Shown piece by piece: positions 18,201-28,500 of a DNA stretch of 64,000 nt; positions within the stretch are counted from its first letter, which is position 1, and each line of letters opens with the position of its first letter. The stretch spans positions 1,300,501 to 1,364,500 of the forward strand of contig NZ_JBBCGP010000001.1 of NCBI RefSeq assembly GCF_037200945.1. The letters run 5' to 3'. Made by a program: the position numbers and the translations under genes. Source of the stretch: Methylovirgula sp. (GTDB lineage: Bacteria; Pseudomonadota; Alphaproteobacteria; Rhizobiales; Beijerinckiaceae). A model generated the notes under the pieces. That model saw only the letters and a program-made list of their open reading frames with translations, did no database searches and was not told where the DNA came from.

Positions 18201-18893
18201 ATGTCGAAGCAGCCTGCGTCCTTGCGGTTTTCGTCCGCCTTTCTTGGCGTCTGTTTGCTGGCTTCGCCAGCGATCGCCCAAACTTACAACAACCCTCAGA
18301 CACAACAGGTCGCAAGCGCCGCGCCGACCGGACGCTATGGCGGCGGTTTCTTCGAATTTGTCATGTCCGGCGGCCGCGCCGCTACCTACAATCAACCGGC
18401 TCCCGCCTATTACGCCAGTGCAACACCGGCCGAGCCTCAGCGCACAATGGACCCGATGTTCATGCGGCAGGAGGTGGCCTATGCCGGCTCCGAACGCTCC
18501 GGAACGATCGTGATCGACACGGCGCATAGGTTTCTCTTTCTCGTCGAGAAGGATGGCAAGGCTCTGCGCTATGGAGTCGGCGTCGGCCGTGAGGGTTTCG
18601 CGTGGTCGGGCACTGAGCGCATTTCGCGCAAGGCCGAATGGCCGGATTGGACGCCGCCGGTGGAAATGCTGAAGCGGCGCCCGGACCTGCCGATGCACAT
18701 GGCGGGCGGGATCGGCAATCCGCTCGGCGCGCGCGCCCTATATCTTGGCGGCTCGCTCTATCGAATTCACGGAACCAACGAGCCTTACTCGATTGGCACG
18801 AGTGTTTCGTCCGGCTGCATCCGGATGATGAACGACGATGTGATCGACCTTTATGGCCGCGTCGGCATCGGCACCAAAGTCATTGTGATGTGA
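18201..18893 (+). CDS. Secreted L,D-transpeptidase (YkuD domain)
   Basis: A 230-residue envelope protein. The N-terminal segment RFSSAFLGVCLLASPAIA is a Sec signal peptide, followed by a low-complexity linker. The YkuD domain spans about residues 110-230: GTIVIDTAHRFLFLVEKDG, GVGVGREGFAWSG, then YRIHGTNEP and SSGCIRM with catalytic Cys at about residue 206. Such enzymes form 3-3 peptidoglycan cross-links or anchor lipoproteins, and they are abundant in Hyphomicrobiales. The ATG at 18201 gives the signal peptide directly; the longer frame from 18135 does not. The 3' end overlaps otsA by 14 bases on the opposite strand. Confidence 0.9.
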   Translation: MSKQPASLRFSSAFLGVCLLASPAIAQTYNNPQTQQVASAAPTGRYGGGFFEFVMSGGRAATYNQPAPAYYASATPAEPQRTMDPMFMRQEVAYAGSERSGTIVIDTAHRFLFLVEKDGKALRYGVGVGREGFAWSGTERISRKAEWPDWTPPVEMLKRRPDLPMHMAGGIGNPLGARALYLGGSLYRIHGTNEPYSIGTSVSSGCIRMMNDDVIDLYGRVGIGTKVIVM

Positions 18894-20271
18894 ACGAATG
18901 GCCGTTGGTGCCGCCCGCCAACGCATTGAGAAAATCGCGGCAATAGCTGACAGCGGTCGTCTGGCAGATTTTCTCGAAAAGCTTCTCGTGCCGGTCCTTG
19001 CGTTCATCGAGCGGCATGACAAGCGCTTCATGCATGGCCTCGGTGATTTCTTCCGGATCGTAAGGATTGATGATGATCGCCTCGGTCATTTCTTCCGCGG
19101 CGCCGGCAAATTGCGAAAGTACCAGAACGCCGGGATTTTCAGGGTCCTGCGCGGCCACATATTCCTTGGCGACGAGATTCATGCCATCGCGTAATGGCGT
19201 GACGAGCCCGACCCGAGCCTGACGGTGGAACCCGGCGAGGCTCGCGCGTGCGACAGCACGCGTCATATAGCGCAAGGGTTGCCAATCGAAATCCGCATAA
19301 CGGCCGTTGATGTCGCCCGACAAGCGGTCGAGTTCGCGCTTCAGGCGCTGATATTCGGCGACGTCCTCGCGCGAACGGGCGGCGATCTGAAGGTACGTTA
19401 CATGCATTCGATGCTCGGGGTAACGATCGAGCAGATAGCCAAAAGCTTCAAACCGGTTTGGCAGTCCCTTGGAATAATCAAGGCGGTCGACGCCGATCAT
19501 GAAAGCGTGGCCCTCCATACTGTCGAAGAGCCGGAGCGCGACGCGACTTTGCTCCGCCTTTTTCGCCTGGCGCGCGAAGCCACGTGAATCAATGCCGATG
19601 GGGATCGCATCGACGATGACGGGACGCCCTTCATACCAGATCGGTTCGCCCGATTGCCGCGCAATGTTGAGGAAGCTCAGCAGGCAATCCTCGAAATCGT
19701 GCAAATGCTGGCGCGCCTGGAAGGCGACGACATCATAGGTCAGCATCATCCGCAGAAGCTTTTCAGCCGGAGGCACGATCGCGAAGACACTGGCCGGCAC
19801 GAACGGCACATGCAGGAAGAAGCCGATCCGGTTCTTGACCCCCAGCGCCCGCAAAGCTTCGGCGAGTGGGATCAGATGATAATCATGCACCCAGATAAGA
19901 TCGTCCGGCTGCAGCAATTCGGCGAGCGCCTTGGCATAAGTCCGGTTGACGGCAAGGTAACCGGCGAAATCCTCGCGGTCGAATTCGAGCAATCCCGTCT
20001 GGAAATGAAGCAAAGGCCAGAGCACCGAATTGGCGAAGCCGACATAAAATTGTCGGTAGTCGTCTTCCGACAGATCGAGAGTCGCGAAGTCGAGTTTGCC
20101 GGTATTGTGGATTTTCGCCGAGGTTGCGGTTTGCGCCGCGATCTCGCCGCTCCAGCCGAGCCAGAGCGCGCCTTGCTTGAAAACATCCTTCAAAGCGACG
20201 GTGAGGCCGCCAGCCTTCGCGCCTTTCGACGGCAAGGGCACGCGATTCGAGACGATTACGACGCGCGCCAT
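18880..20271 (-). CDS. otsA: Trehalose-6-phosphate synthase
   Basis: GT20 glycosyltransferase joining UDP-glucose and glucose-6-phosphate. The 463 residues show VIVSNRVPLP at the start, the glycine pair AGGLTVAL, WHDYHLIPLAEALR-type block (WVHDYHLIPLAEALRALG), GFFLHVPFVPASVF, the mid-protein DRLDYSKGLPNRFEAF and the donor-site LRDGMNLVAKEYVAAQ. Nothing in the catalytic set appears missing. It is the third gene of an operon read otsB, GH15, otsA, and its start overlaps the end of the GH15 gene by 16 bases. Trehalose made here would serve as an osmotic and desiccation protectant. Confidence 0.95.
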   Translation of the reverse strand: MARVVIVSNRVPLPSKGAKAGGLTVALKDVFKQGALWLGWSGEIAAQTATSAKIHNTGKLDFATLDLSEDDYRQFYVGFANSVLWPLLHFQTGLLEFDREDFAGYLAVNRTYAKALAELLQPDDLIWVHDYHLIPLAEALRALGVKNRIGFFLHVPFVPASVFAIVPPAEKLLRMMLTYDVVAFQARQHLHDFEDCLLSFLNIARQSGEPIWYEGRPVIVDAIPIGIDSRGFARQAKKAEQSRVALRLFDSMEGHAFMIGVDRLDYSKGLPNRFEAFGYLLDRYPEHRMHVTYLQIAARSREDVAEYQRLKRELDRLSGDINGRYADFDWQPLRYMTRAVARASLAGFHRQARVGLVTPLRDGMNLVAKEYVAAQDPENPGVLVLSQFAGAAEEMTEAIIINPYDPEEITEAMHEALVMPLDERKDRHEKLFEKICQTTAVSYCRDFLNALAGGTNGHSFTSQ

Positions 20272-22046
20272 AAAGCTTCCTCCCAGCTGCGCGAAAGCCG
20301 CGCCGCCGAATGAATGAGTCCCACATGTGAGTAGGCTTGTGGGAAATTGCCCCAGAGCGTCCGCGTTCCCGCCATCACGTCCTCGGAGAGAAGACCGGCG
20401 CCGTTGCGGACGGCTAAAACATTGTTGAAGATCTCCCGCGCCTGATCGCGCCGGCCGGCCAAGGCCAGTGCATCGACGTACCAGAAAGTGCAGACGAGAA
20501 ATGCCGTTTCCGGATGGCCGAAGTCGTCCGCCTCGTCATAGCGCATCACGAAACCGTCGCGCACGAGTCGCTGTCCGATGACATCGAGCGTTTTCACAAC
20601 GCGCGGATCATTTGCCGGCAGAAGCCCAACCTCCGCCAGGAGCAGGCAGGTGGCATCGACGAACGGCGCATCGAGCACGCCGGAAATCCAGCCCTCCGGC
20701 ATTGTCGCGCGATTCAAAATCTCCGCGCGCAGCTTGGTTGCGAGTGCTTCCCATTCCTGGGCCTCGGCGGATTCGCCGACGCGCTCGGCGATGAGGGCCA
20801 GACGATGCAGCGCCGCCCAGCACATGGCCGCCGAATACGTATGGATGCTTGCCCGTCCGCGATATTCCCACGGCCCGGCATCGGGCGTAAGCGCACAGCG
20901 CGCCGCGAGCCGGCCGACGCCGCGCAATTGCTGATAAAGCGTCGCCAGGCCTTTATAGGTCAGCCGCGCATCCCAGAAAATTTGCGCGGCGGTGAGAATG
21001 ATTGAGCCGTAGGCGTCGTTCTGGATTTGCGAGACAGCGGCATTGCCGATGCGCACCGGTCCCATGCCCTGATAGCCGGCCAGCGCCGACGCCAGCCGCT
21101 CCTCGGAGCTTGTCGAGGTCGAGATCGGATAGAGCGGCGCAATCGCAACATCATCGGCGCGAAGAACCGCGTCGATGATGAAACGGATGAAATTTTCCAT
21201 CGTCCGTGTCGCGCCGAGCCGATTCAAGGCGCCCACAGTGAAGAAGGCGTCGCGCAGCCAGCAGAAACGATAATCCCAATTGCGCGCCGTGTGCGGCGCC
21301 TCGGGAATGGAGGTTGTCAAAGCGGCGACGATGGCGCCGGTATCTTCGCAGCTACAGAGCTTCAGCGTGATCGCCGAGCGGATGACCTCGTTCTGCCATT
21401 CGAACGGAATGGAGAGACCGCGGACCCAGGCCTGCCAATCCTCAATCGTCGCGGCGAGAAAACTTTGTGCCAGTGTGTCGGGTGCTTCCGGCACGGATTC
21501 GTCAGGGCCGATGAAAAGATTGACCGGCTTGTCGAGCGCGAATTCGGCTTCTTCTAAAAGATACGCGATCGCCATGTCAGTGGTCACGCGCAAGGTCATC
21601 TGGCCGCCGGTATAGCGCACATGATTGCTTCCAAAACTGATGGTCGGTCTGGTCGCGCCATAATTGAAATGCGGGCGGATGCGGACCTTAAGCCGTACGC
21701 GTTTGGTTAGCGGCTCGATGCGGCGGACGAGCATGGGTGGCCGGAAGCTGCGGCCGAAACGCGGTGCGCGCGGTGCGAAGTCGACAATGCGAACCTGGCC
21801 ACCGTTTTTGTCGGTAATGATCGTCTCGAGCACAGCCGTGTTGCGGATATAGCGCTGCGTGGTTTCGACGGTGTCGCAGACGACGACATCCATAAAGCCC
21901 TGCTGCGGGTCCTCGCCATTGATGAGCGCCGAAAAGACCGGATCGCCGTCGAGACGCGGAAAGCAGAACCACACGTGCCGGGCGTTGCGGTCGATAAGGC
22001 TTGCGATGGCGCAATTGCCGATAGCCGCGAGATCAAGCGTAGCCAT
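20256..22046 (-). CDS. Glycoside hydrolase family 15 protein (glucoamylase/trehalase-like)
   Basis: A 596-residue cytoplasmic protein with no signal peptide. The N-terminal beta domain starts LDLAAIGNCAIASLIDRNAR and includes VWFCFPRLDGDPVFSALI; the (alpha/alpha)6 catalytic domain contains RNWDYRFCWLRDAFFTVGAL and the GPWEYRGRASIHTYSAAMCW block with its acidic residue, then RYDEADDFGHPETAFLVCTFW. These match GH15 proteins, some of which are proven trehalases in actinobacteria. Its position between otsB and otsA, overlapping the latter, suggests a role in trehalose turnover, though starch-type glucosidase activity cannot be excluded. Confidence 0.9.
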   Translation of the reverse strand: MATLDLAAIGNCAIASLIDRNARHVWFCFPRLDGDPVFSALINGEDPQQGFMDVVVCDTVETTQRYIRNTAVLETIITDKNGGQVRIVDFAPRAPRFGRSFRPPMLVRRIEPLTKRVRLKVRIRPHFNYGATRPTISFGSNHVRYTGGQMTLRVTTDMAIAYLLEEAEFALDKPVNLFIGPDESVPEAPDTLAQSFLAATIEDWQAWVRGLSIPFEWQNEVIRSAITLKLCSCEDTGAIVAALTTSIPEAPHTARNWDYRFCWLRDAFFTVGALNRLGATRTMENFIRFIIDAVLRADDVAIAPLYPISTSTSSEERLASALAGYQGMGPVRIGNAAVSQIQNDAYGSIILTAAQIFWDARLTYKGLATLYQQLRGVGRLAARCALTPDAGPWEYRGRASIHTYSAAMCWAALHRLALIAERVGESAEAQEWEALATKLRAEILNRATMPEGWISGVLDAPFVDATCLLLAEVGLLPANDPRVVKTLDVIGQRLVRDGFVMRYDEADDFGHPETAFLVCTFWYVDALALAGRRDQAREIFNNVLAVRNGAGLLSEDVMAGTRTLWGNFPQAYSHVGLIHSAARLSRSWEEALWRAS

Positions 22047-22057
22047 GACCGGGCGCC

Positions 22058-22792
22058 TCAGAGGTCGGCAACGCGTTTCAGCCAGTCGCGCACATTCTGC
22101 GGCTGGCCGTCGAATCGTGTTGCGACATGGAGGCCAAGGCCGCCATGCGCCCGAGCGGCTTCGAATCCGTCCTCGTCGGTTACATCGTCGCCGACAAAGA
22201 CCGGGAAACGGCCTTTGAAAGGCGGCATAGACATCAGACGCTCAACAGGGCGCGCCTTATTTATCGCGCGCGGACGAATTTCCACCGCCATCTTGGCCTC
22301 GATCAATTCGAAATCTCGCGGATTGCGTGCGACAAGTTCCTGCGCAAGTCGCATTACATCGCCTTCGCGCTCTGGCGCGTTGCGAAAATGCGCGACGACA
22401 TTATGCGGTTTCACTTCCGTCGCCACGCCCGGAAATACCTTCTGCAAGTCGATAAAGGCCTGGGTCCAGCTTATGGGAACAGGCTGACCCATTCCTTCTT
22501 CGGTGCCGTCCGGCAAGCGGACCACAACGCCATGTTCGCTGCCGCCCGCTAACCGCAAAGGACTCAGAAGGCGGTCGATATCGGCCAAGGCCCGGCCACT
22601 GACAATCGCGACGGCGCCGTTCAGCGCACGCGCGGCACCCTGCAGGTCGCTGATAAGGTCGCGAGGGACGATGACAGAGGTGGGAGTCGCCGCGATATCG
22701 AGCAGGGTTCCGTCTAGGTCGAGAAACAGCGCCCAATTCCGTGCCGGTGTTGGCGGCGCGGAAGGTCTGTTATCCCGCAAAAGACTCTCCAT
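22058..22792 (-). CDS. otsB: Trehalose-6-phosphate phosphatase
   Basis: HAD-family phosphatase that releases trehalose from the OtsA product. It has 244 residues with motif I DLDGTLLDI at 25-33 (nucleophile and acid aspartates), motif II IVSGRALADI, the substrate-cap KPHNVVAHFR region, and the motif III/IV VGDDVTDEDGFEAA near the C-terminus. It is the promoter-proximal gene of the trehalose operon, with 11 bases to the GH15 gene. Having synthase and phosphatase bracket a GH15 hydrolase places synthesis and degradation under one promoter. Confidence 0.95.
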   Translation of the reverse strand: MESLLRDNRPSAPPTPARNWALFLDLDGTLLDIAATPTSVIVPRDLISDLQGAARALNGAVAIVSGRALADIDRLLSPLRLAGGSEHGVVVRLPDGTEEGMGQPVPISWTQAFIDLQKVFPGVATEVKPHNVVAHFRNAPEREGDVMRLAQELVARNPRDFELIEAKMAVEIRPRAINKARPVERLMSMPPFKGRFPVFVGDDVTDEDGFEAARAHGGLGLHVATRFDGQPQNVRDWLKRVADL

Positions 22793-22965
22793 AAATCACG
22801 CCCCCGGCTGACGGTGCTCATTGGCTATCCGGCCGCGACCCTGGCGGGCCATCATGAGTTGCCGGTATGAGCGATCCGCGCGCCAATGCATAACGCACCC
22901 GCACGATAACAGTCGGGCGGCAAAATCGTTCCGGTCTAGCTGTCAGAAATTTGCGTGCCGGAGTA

Positions 22966-23000
22966 AGAAAGAAAAAGCCTCGCCGGCGGACGGCGAGGCT
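22966..23000 (-). terminator. Intrinsic terminator after the DUF2076 gene
   Basis: Perfect 9-bp stem (AGCCTCGCC at 22976-22984, GGCGAGGCT at 22992-23000) with a 7-base loop, followed on the minus strand by TTTTCTTTC. It starts 30 bases after the DUF2076 stop codon. Confidence 0.85.
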
Positions 23001-23029
23001 AATTGGATTGTGGCCGTTGGATGCGGCGT

Positions 23030-23767
23030 TCAGACGTCGAACGAGCCGCTATTGTCGTTGCCAGTGTCGAAATTATCCGTGCTGTTGTTCGAGTCGTCGT
23101 AGATATCGACGCTATCGGCGCCGCTTTTGCTGCCGTCGTCGTCATAATAATTATTCACGACCGTCTCGCCGCCGCCAAGGCCGCTTCCCAAGCCCCCGAC
23201 GCCAGTGCCAATGCCGAGGCCGCCGAAACCGCCACCGTGGCCGCCGAAAAGGCTGCGGATGGAATCAGCCAGCAGCACGCCACCGGCAACACCCGCCGCG
23301 CCCTGCAAGGCGCCGCTCAGGAAACCGCCGCCACCGCCACCGACGGGCGGAGCGCCCCACGGCGCTTGCGGGGGATAGGACGGTTGTGGCGGGTAGGAGC
23401 GCGGCGCCTGCCCTTGTGGGCTTTGGCCCCAGGGGCCGCCGGGCAGCGGCTGCTGCGGGCGTGGCTCGGGCGGTGCCGAAGGGCCGCCGAAGATGGAACC
23501 GAGACTGCTCAGAAAACCGCCGCCGGCCGGCTGGCCCTGCGGCTGCTGCGCGTTGATCTGCGCCTGCAATTCGTTGAGCCGCTGATTGGCAGCTTCCAGC
23601 GCCTGATTCTGGACGATGACCGCCTGTGCCAGAAAATAGGGCGAATAGGGTTGGGTTTTGACGGCGTCCGCAATCAACGCCTCGGCTTCGGGGTCGCGCG
23701 GCGTGTGGGCCGACGCACGTATGCGGTCGAAAAGACCGGTGAGCAACTGGCGTTCTTCGGGTGACAT
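23030..23767 (-). CDS. DUF2076 domain-containing protein
   Basis: A 245-residue soluble protein. The N-terminal about 80 residues form the conserved head (SPEERQLLTGLFDRIRASA, DPEAEALIADAV, then PYFLAQAVIVQNQALEAANQ and a helical NELQAQI). A Pro/Gly/Gln-rich linker follows, then a glycine-rich hydrophobic patch (AAGVAGGVLLADSIRSLFGG) and an acidic, Asp/Asn-rich tail. This matches DUF2076 proteins, which have a periplasmic-ligand-binding annotation but no proven function. It is monocistronic, has its own terminator, and is divergent from hisS. Confidence 0.8.
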   Translation of the reverse strand: MSPEERQLLTGLFDRIRASAHTPRDPEAEALIADAVKTQPYSPYFLAQAVIVQNQALEAANQRLNELQAQINAQQPQGQPAGGGFLSSLGSIFGGPSAPPEPRPQQPLPGGPWGQSPQGQAPRSYPPQPSYPPQAPWGAPPVGGGGGGFLSGALQGAAGVAGGVLLADSIRSLFGGHGGGFGGLGIGTGVGGLGSGLGGGETVVNNYYDDDGSKSGADSVDIYDDSNNSTDNFDTGNDNSGSFDV

Positions 23768-23907
23768 GACTTTCTCCCGTGGTTCGGGTTTCCCCGCGGC
23801 ACAGATATGGGAGGCGATTGCGGCGCCACCAAGGGGTGAGATCTCCGCGGCCAGCTTTCGCTTCTCTCTTTGATAGCTTAGAAGCGCCGCGAAGAGGTTT
23901 GCGCAGC

Positions 23908-25479
23908 ATGAATGACATTAAAAAGACGCCACGAACCCAGGCTAAATTGCCCCGCGGTTTCGGTGATCGCGGCCCGGCCGAGATCGCCGCGACTGAGCGG
24001 ATGCTGGCGGCGATCAAGGAGAGTTACCGGCTCTATGGTTTCGAGGCCGTCGAAACGCCGTTCATCGAATATACCGAGGCGCTGGGCAAATTCCTGCCCG
24101 ATCTCGATCGGCCAAACGAAGGCGTTTTTTCGTTTCAGGACGATGACGAGCAATGGCTGTCGCTGCGCTACGATCTGACCGCGCCGCTCGCGCGCTACGT
24201 CGCAGAGAATTACGACAGGCTGCCGAAACCCTATCGCTCGTTTCGTGCCGGCTATGTGTTCCGCAACGAGAAGCCGGGGCCGGGACGCTTCCGCCAGTTC
24301 ATGCAATTCGATGCCGATACGGTCGGCACAAGCTCCGTCGCGGCGGATGCCGAACTCTGCATGATGGCGGCGGATACTTTGGAGCGGCTCGGCGTCCAGC
24401 GCGGCGATTACGTCATCAAGGTCAACAACCGCAAAGTGCTCGATGGTGTACTCGAAGCGATTGGCTTAGGTGGCGACGAGAATACAGGGCGCAGGCTGAC
24501 CGTGCTGCGGGCAATGGACAAGTTTGACAAGTTTGGTGATGAGGTCCGCCTTCTTCTTGGCAACGGCCGCAAGGATGAATCAGGCGATTTCACAAGAGGC
24601 GCCAATCTCGACGAAGATCAACAACACGAAATTATGACGTGGTTGCACTCCAATGCGCAGCTTGTTGATGTTTCCAGCTTGCGAGAAAATCTACGAGCCG
24701 ACGCCGCGATGCTGCCAGAAGCACCTCAAAATGCCATTTCAAACGATGAGACACTTAAGGTTTTTCGTGGGCACTTTGGCAATAATGAAAAAGTTGAAAA
24801 GGGCTTGGATGAGTTGCAAGCCATCTCCGACATATGCTCTGCGGCTGGTTTTGGAACGCGTCGTATCCGCATCGATCCATCCGTCGTGCGGGGTCTCGAA
24901 TATTATACCGGCCCCGTCTTTGAAGCCGAACTCACGTTCGAGATTGTAGAGGAGGATGGTCGCCCCGTCCGCTTCGGCTCGGTCGGCGGCGGCGGGCGCT
25001 ATGATGGCCTCGTCGGCCGTTTCCGCGGCGAGGATGTCCCGGCGACCGGATTTTCCATCGGCGTCTCGCGGCTCTACGCAGCGTTGAAGGCGATCAATTC
25101 GCCGGTCGTCGCGGGCGCGCAACAACGCGGCCCGGTGATCGTGCTGGTTCTCGATCAGGCCGAACTCGCGCGCTACCAGAGTTTTGTTTCGATGCTACGC
25201 AATGCCGGTATCGCCGCCGAGCTTTATCTCGGTTCATCCGGTATGAACGCGCAGTTGAAATATGCCGACAAACGCAATGCAATCTGCGCCATCATCCAGG
25301 GCTCGAACGAGCGCGATAAAGGCGAGATTGCCATCCGCGATCTGGTACTTGGCGCGGAACTCGCTGCATCGAGCAAAGAGCGTGCGGATTATCTCGAATT
25401 GCGCACCAAGGCGCAGTTTTCAGTGCCGGAAGTCGATCTGCTGAAAGCCGTCAAGGAAGTGCTCGGCCGGCACACCTGA
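23908..25479 (+). CDS. hisS: Histidyl-tRNA synthetase
   Basis: Class II aminoacyl-tRNA synthetase of 523 residues charging tRNA-His. Class II motif 1 lies near GFEAVETPFIEYTEALGKF, motif 2 is FRNEKPGPGRFRQFMQFDAD, and the histidine-binding motif RRIRIDPSVVRGLEYYTG with GSVGGGGRYDGLVGRF is in the second half; a C-terminal anticodon-binding domain follows (VIVLVLDQAELARY). The ATG at 23908 begins the usual N-terminus; an open extension to 23779 would overlap the promoter region. Bases of about 24460-24870 (residues of about 185-320) are visibly more A/T-rich with different codons than the flanks, suggesting past recombination inside the gene. Confidence 0.94.
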   Translation: MNDIKKTPRTQAKLPRGFGDRGPAEIAATERMLAAIKESYRLYGFEAVETPFIEYTEALGKFLPDLDRPNEGVFSFQDDDEQWLSLRYDLTAPLARYVAENYDRLPKPYRSFRAGYVFRNEKPGPGRFRQFMQFDADTVGTSSVAADAELCMMAADTLERLGVQRGDYVIKVNNRKVLDGVLEAIGLGGDENTGRRLTVLRAMDKFDKFGDEVRLLLGNGRKDESGDFTRGANLDEDQQHEIMTWLHSNAQLVDVSSLRENLRADAAMLPEAPQNAISNDETLKVFRGHFGNNEKVEKGLDELQAISDICSAAGFGTRRIRIDPSVVRGLEYYTGPVFEAELTFEIVEEDGRPVRFGSVGGGGRYDGLVGRFRGEDVPATGFSIGVSRLYAALKAINSPVVAGAQQRGPVIVLVLDQAELARYQSFVSMLRNAGIAAELYLGSSGMNAQLKYADKRNAICAIIQGSNERDKGEIAIRDLVLGAELAASSKERADYLELRTKAQFSVPEVDLLKAVKEVLGRHT

Positions 25480-25507
25480 GTTTTCGCCGTCTTCTATCAC
25501 TCGCGTC

Positions 25508-25530
25508 ATGGCCGGGTTTGACCCGGCCAT
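25508..25530. repeat. Palindromic dispersed-repeat-like hairpin
   Basis: Perfect 9-bp arms (ATGGCCGGG, 5-base loop, CCCGGCCAT) in the gap between convergent hisS and an autotransporter gene. The sequence resembles a palindrome found many times between genes in Bradyrhizobium and relatives, from memory. It may terminate both genes. Confidence 0.55.
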
Positions 25531-25571
25531 CCACTTTTAGGGCATGACGAGAAACGTTCGCTAACCGCGCC

Positions 25572-28500
25572 TCACCAATTGTAGGTGAGGCGTCCGGTGC
25601 CGGCATAGGATTGCGAGCCGCGGCCGAATTCGCCGTCGAACTTTCCTGTTAGGGACCACCCGTGGCTGAGATCCAGCGTTGCGCCCACTGTCGTTAGCGC
25701 GAGGTCGGAGGCGGGTTTGGTGCCCGCGACGACGAAGCTCGCCGCCGGGAGCGTCAGGAAATTGGCGCCGAGGCTCGGATTGCTCTGCCAGTCGTGCGCA
25801 TAGGCCAGACGACCGAAGAGGTTCACCGCGTGGTTCTCCAATGCCAGCGTTGTATTCGCCCATGAGCCCAATTCGCCGCGTACCTCAGTGCCGGTGTCGC
25901 CGTTGTAGCTGAGCGCGAAGGTTGAACTGCCAGCCGAGGCAAATTCGCTGAACGCCGGCGAACTGAAGGCCTGCGGCTGCAAGGCCGCATAGGGCGTGAA
26001 CGTGATTGCGGACAGCGGGACATGATAGCCGGTCTCAAGGCGGCCGCCGTACCCTTGCGCCGAGTAATTCGCCCCCAACGTGCCGCCACCGGGAATGGAG
26101 ACGAGCCGGTTGGTCGTGACCCAATAATTGCCGAAGGCGAACGCGCCGGCGAGATAGGCGCGGCCAAAGTCCTGCACGCCGTAGAGACCTGCCTGGAAGA
26201 CATCGCTGCGGCCGCTGCCGAGGCCGCCGCCGAGCGACCAGTCCGTGCCGCCTCCCGCGAGCGAGACACCGATGAGGCTGCCCGGCGCGAGATGATAATC
26301 GGCTCCAACAGCGAAGCCGACCGCGGTGGTTGAGGTGTTCGCCGCGCCGAGATTTGCATCGCCGGACGTGAATGCACCGCCGCCGAAAGAAGCACCCCAG
26401 GCATCCCAATGCGGGGCGAAGATTGGCGCCGGCGGCGGTCCCTTGAGAATGGGCAGCGTCTGGCCATCGGCGTAAGCCAGCATGCCGGATCCGCTGGACG
26501 AAGCCGTCGCGGCGAAACCGTCGGAGCCGCTCGCGCGACCTTCCGCGAACGGATCAAGCAGCAGCGAGAGAAAGGAATTCTGCATCCTGAAGGCGCTTTC
26601 CTGCGCGCCCGTCGCCGGCTCGCCTGAGATTTGCGCCAAGCCGCTGCTCAGCGCGCCGCCGCTCAGGTCGAAAACGGGCATGAAAGCCGCGGGCAGCGTA
26701 CCGCCATCGTTGAAGACACGGTTCAACGCATTGGCGATATTCTGCTGATTCCGCGCGAGGCCTTGTCCCTGACCCAGCGCGGCGCTGAGGTTCAGCAGCA
26801 CGTCATCATCGGTATCGGTCAGCGTTGCGCGAAAGCCCGGCATGCTGGTCACGGCGCCTGCGAAGGTCGTACCGTTGAGACCGGCCGATTGCAGGATCGT
26901 ATATTGATGCTGCGGGCTGGCATCGGTCGCAATGAGGGCCAGAACATCGCCGTTAAGCGCCGCGGTGCCGGTGATCTTGGCGAAAGTCGAGGCCGTCGAA
27001 TTCAATTGCACGAGATAGGTCGAACCAGACTGGAAGGCGAGGTTGCCATTGACGGTCATCGAGGTTCCCGGCGCGCCCCGTGCGCCCGGCGCGAACGTAC
27101 CGCCCATCTCGACAACAATAGTCGAGACCGCGCCGATGCCGGCAAGCACGCCGCCTTGATCGATTGTGGTTGTGCCCGTGTAAGTGTTGGCGCCGTTCAG
27201 CGTGACCGTTCCTGCGCCAATGGTCGCCGATGCGAAATCGGAGATGACATCATTATAGGTGAAACTGTTTCCTGCACCAGGAGCGATGAGGAGCGTGCTG
27301 GTCCCCGTGCCGCCATCCATATCGCCGTTTACGACAGCGCTGCCTCCGAGAATCTGGACGGCGCTGTTGCCGCTGCCGAGGTTGATCGCAAGACCGCTGC
27401 TGTCGGCCGTGATGGTCCCGTAGTTGATGATCGTCGCGTCATTGCCCCCGGTCGAGATCGCCGCCACGGAGCCGCCGCCTTCGATGACGCCGCCCGTCTG
27501 GTTTTCAATCTCGACCGTAAAGGCGTTGGCCGCGCCGGTCACGGCGATCGCCGCGCCGGTCTCGCCACGGATCAGCCCACTGTTGGTAACGGTCGTGTCG
27601 GCATAGATGCCCTGCGTCGGGATCGGGTTGCCATTGCTGTCCTTGTCGATCCCCGCCAGCGTGATGCCGTGCGAGGCGCCGCCGTTGATGTTGTCGCCTT
27701 CGATCGTGCCGCTGTTGGTAATCGTGCCGCCGCCAACCGTCACGCCCTCGCTGACGTCGTTGAAGGCCTGCGTGGATTTGATCGTGCCGGTATTGACCAG
27801 GTTGACGAGGCCGTCGACGTCGACGCCATCCCCGTCGCCGGTGATGCCGTTGCCCGTGATCGTGCCGTGATTGGTGATGGTGACGACCTCGTTGCCATTG
27901 AAGCCATCGATGTTGATGCCCGATCCGTCCTCGCCGACGATTGTGCCACCAGCCTCGTTGGTGACGGTCATCGCAAACGAGCCGTCCGTGGTCGTATCGG
28001 TGTTGCCGCCCGTGACACCGTGCCGCGCGCCGTCGACGAGGCCAACGTTGTCGATGGTCACGCCCGTATTGCTCTGCGCGTCGATGCCATCGTTGCCGGT
28101 GTCGTTGCCAGGAACGTTCTCTGACCGGATGCTGCCGGCATTATAGATGTAACCATTGACGCCGGGGCGCAGCGCGTCGGCGCCGAATGCCTCGATCAGC
28201 CCCGCCGAATAGTTGTAAACCTCGTTCGTCCCGGTCGTGATGGCATTGAAGTCGATCGCCTGGCCGCCGCCGAGAGATTCGATGGTGCCTGAATTTTCGA
28301 TCGTGACGCTGGCGTCGTGCTGAGATTGTATCGCATCGTCGCCGGCGGCGGAGATGGTCGCCCCGCCCGCATTGGTCAAGGTGAAACTAACGCCTGTCCC
28401 GGTGACGCGTACTGCGCGGCCGCCCCCTGTGTTTGTCTGCGAAATCGTTCCGTCATTGGTCAGCGAAGTTCCGGTTCCGGTGACCGTTACAACAACCGTG

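Noticed and set aside
26631..28124. A 497-residue plus-strand open frame
   Set aside because: It lies antisense inside the autotransporter gene, has no motif, and long antisense frames are expected in GC-rich repetitive genes.
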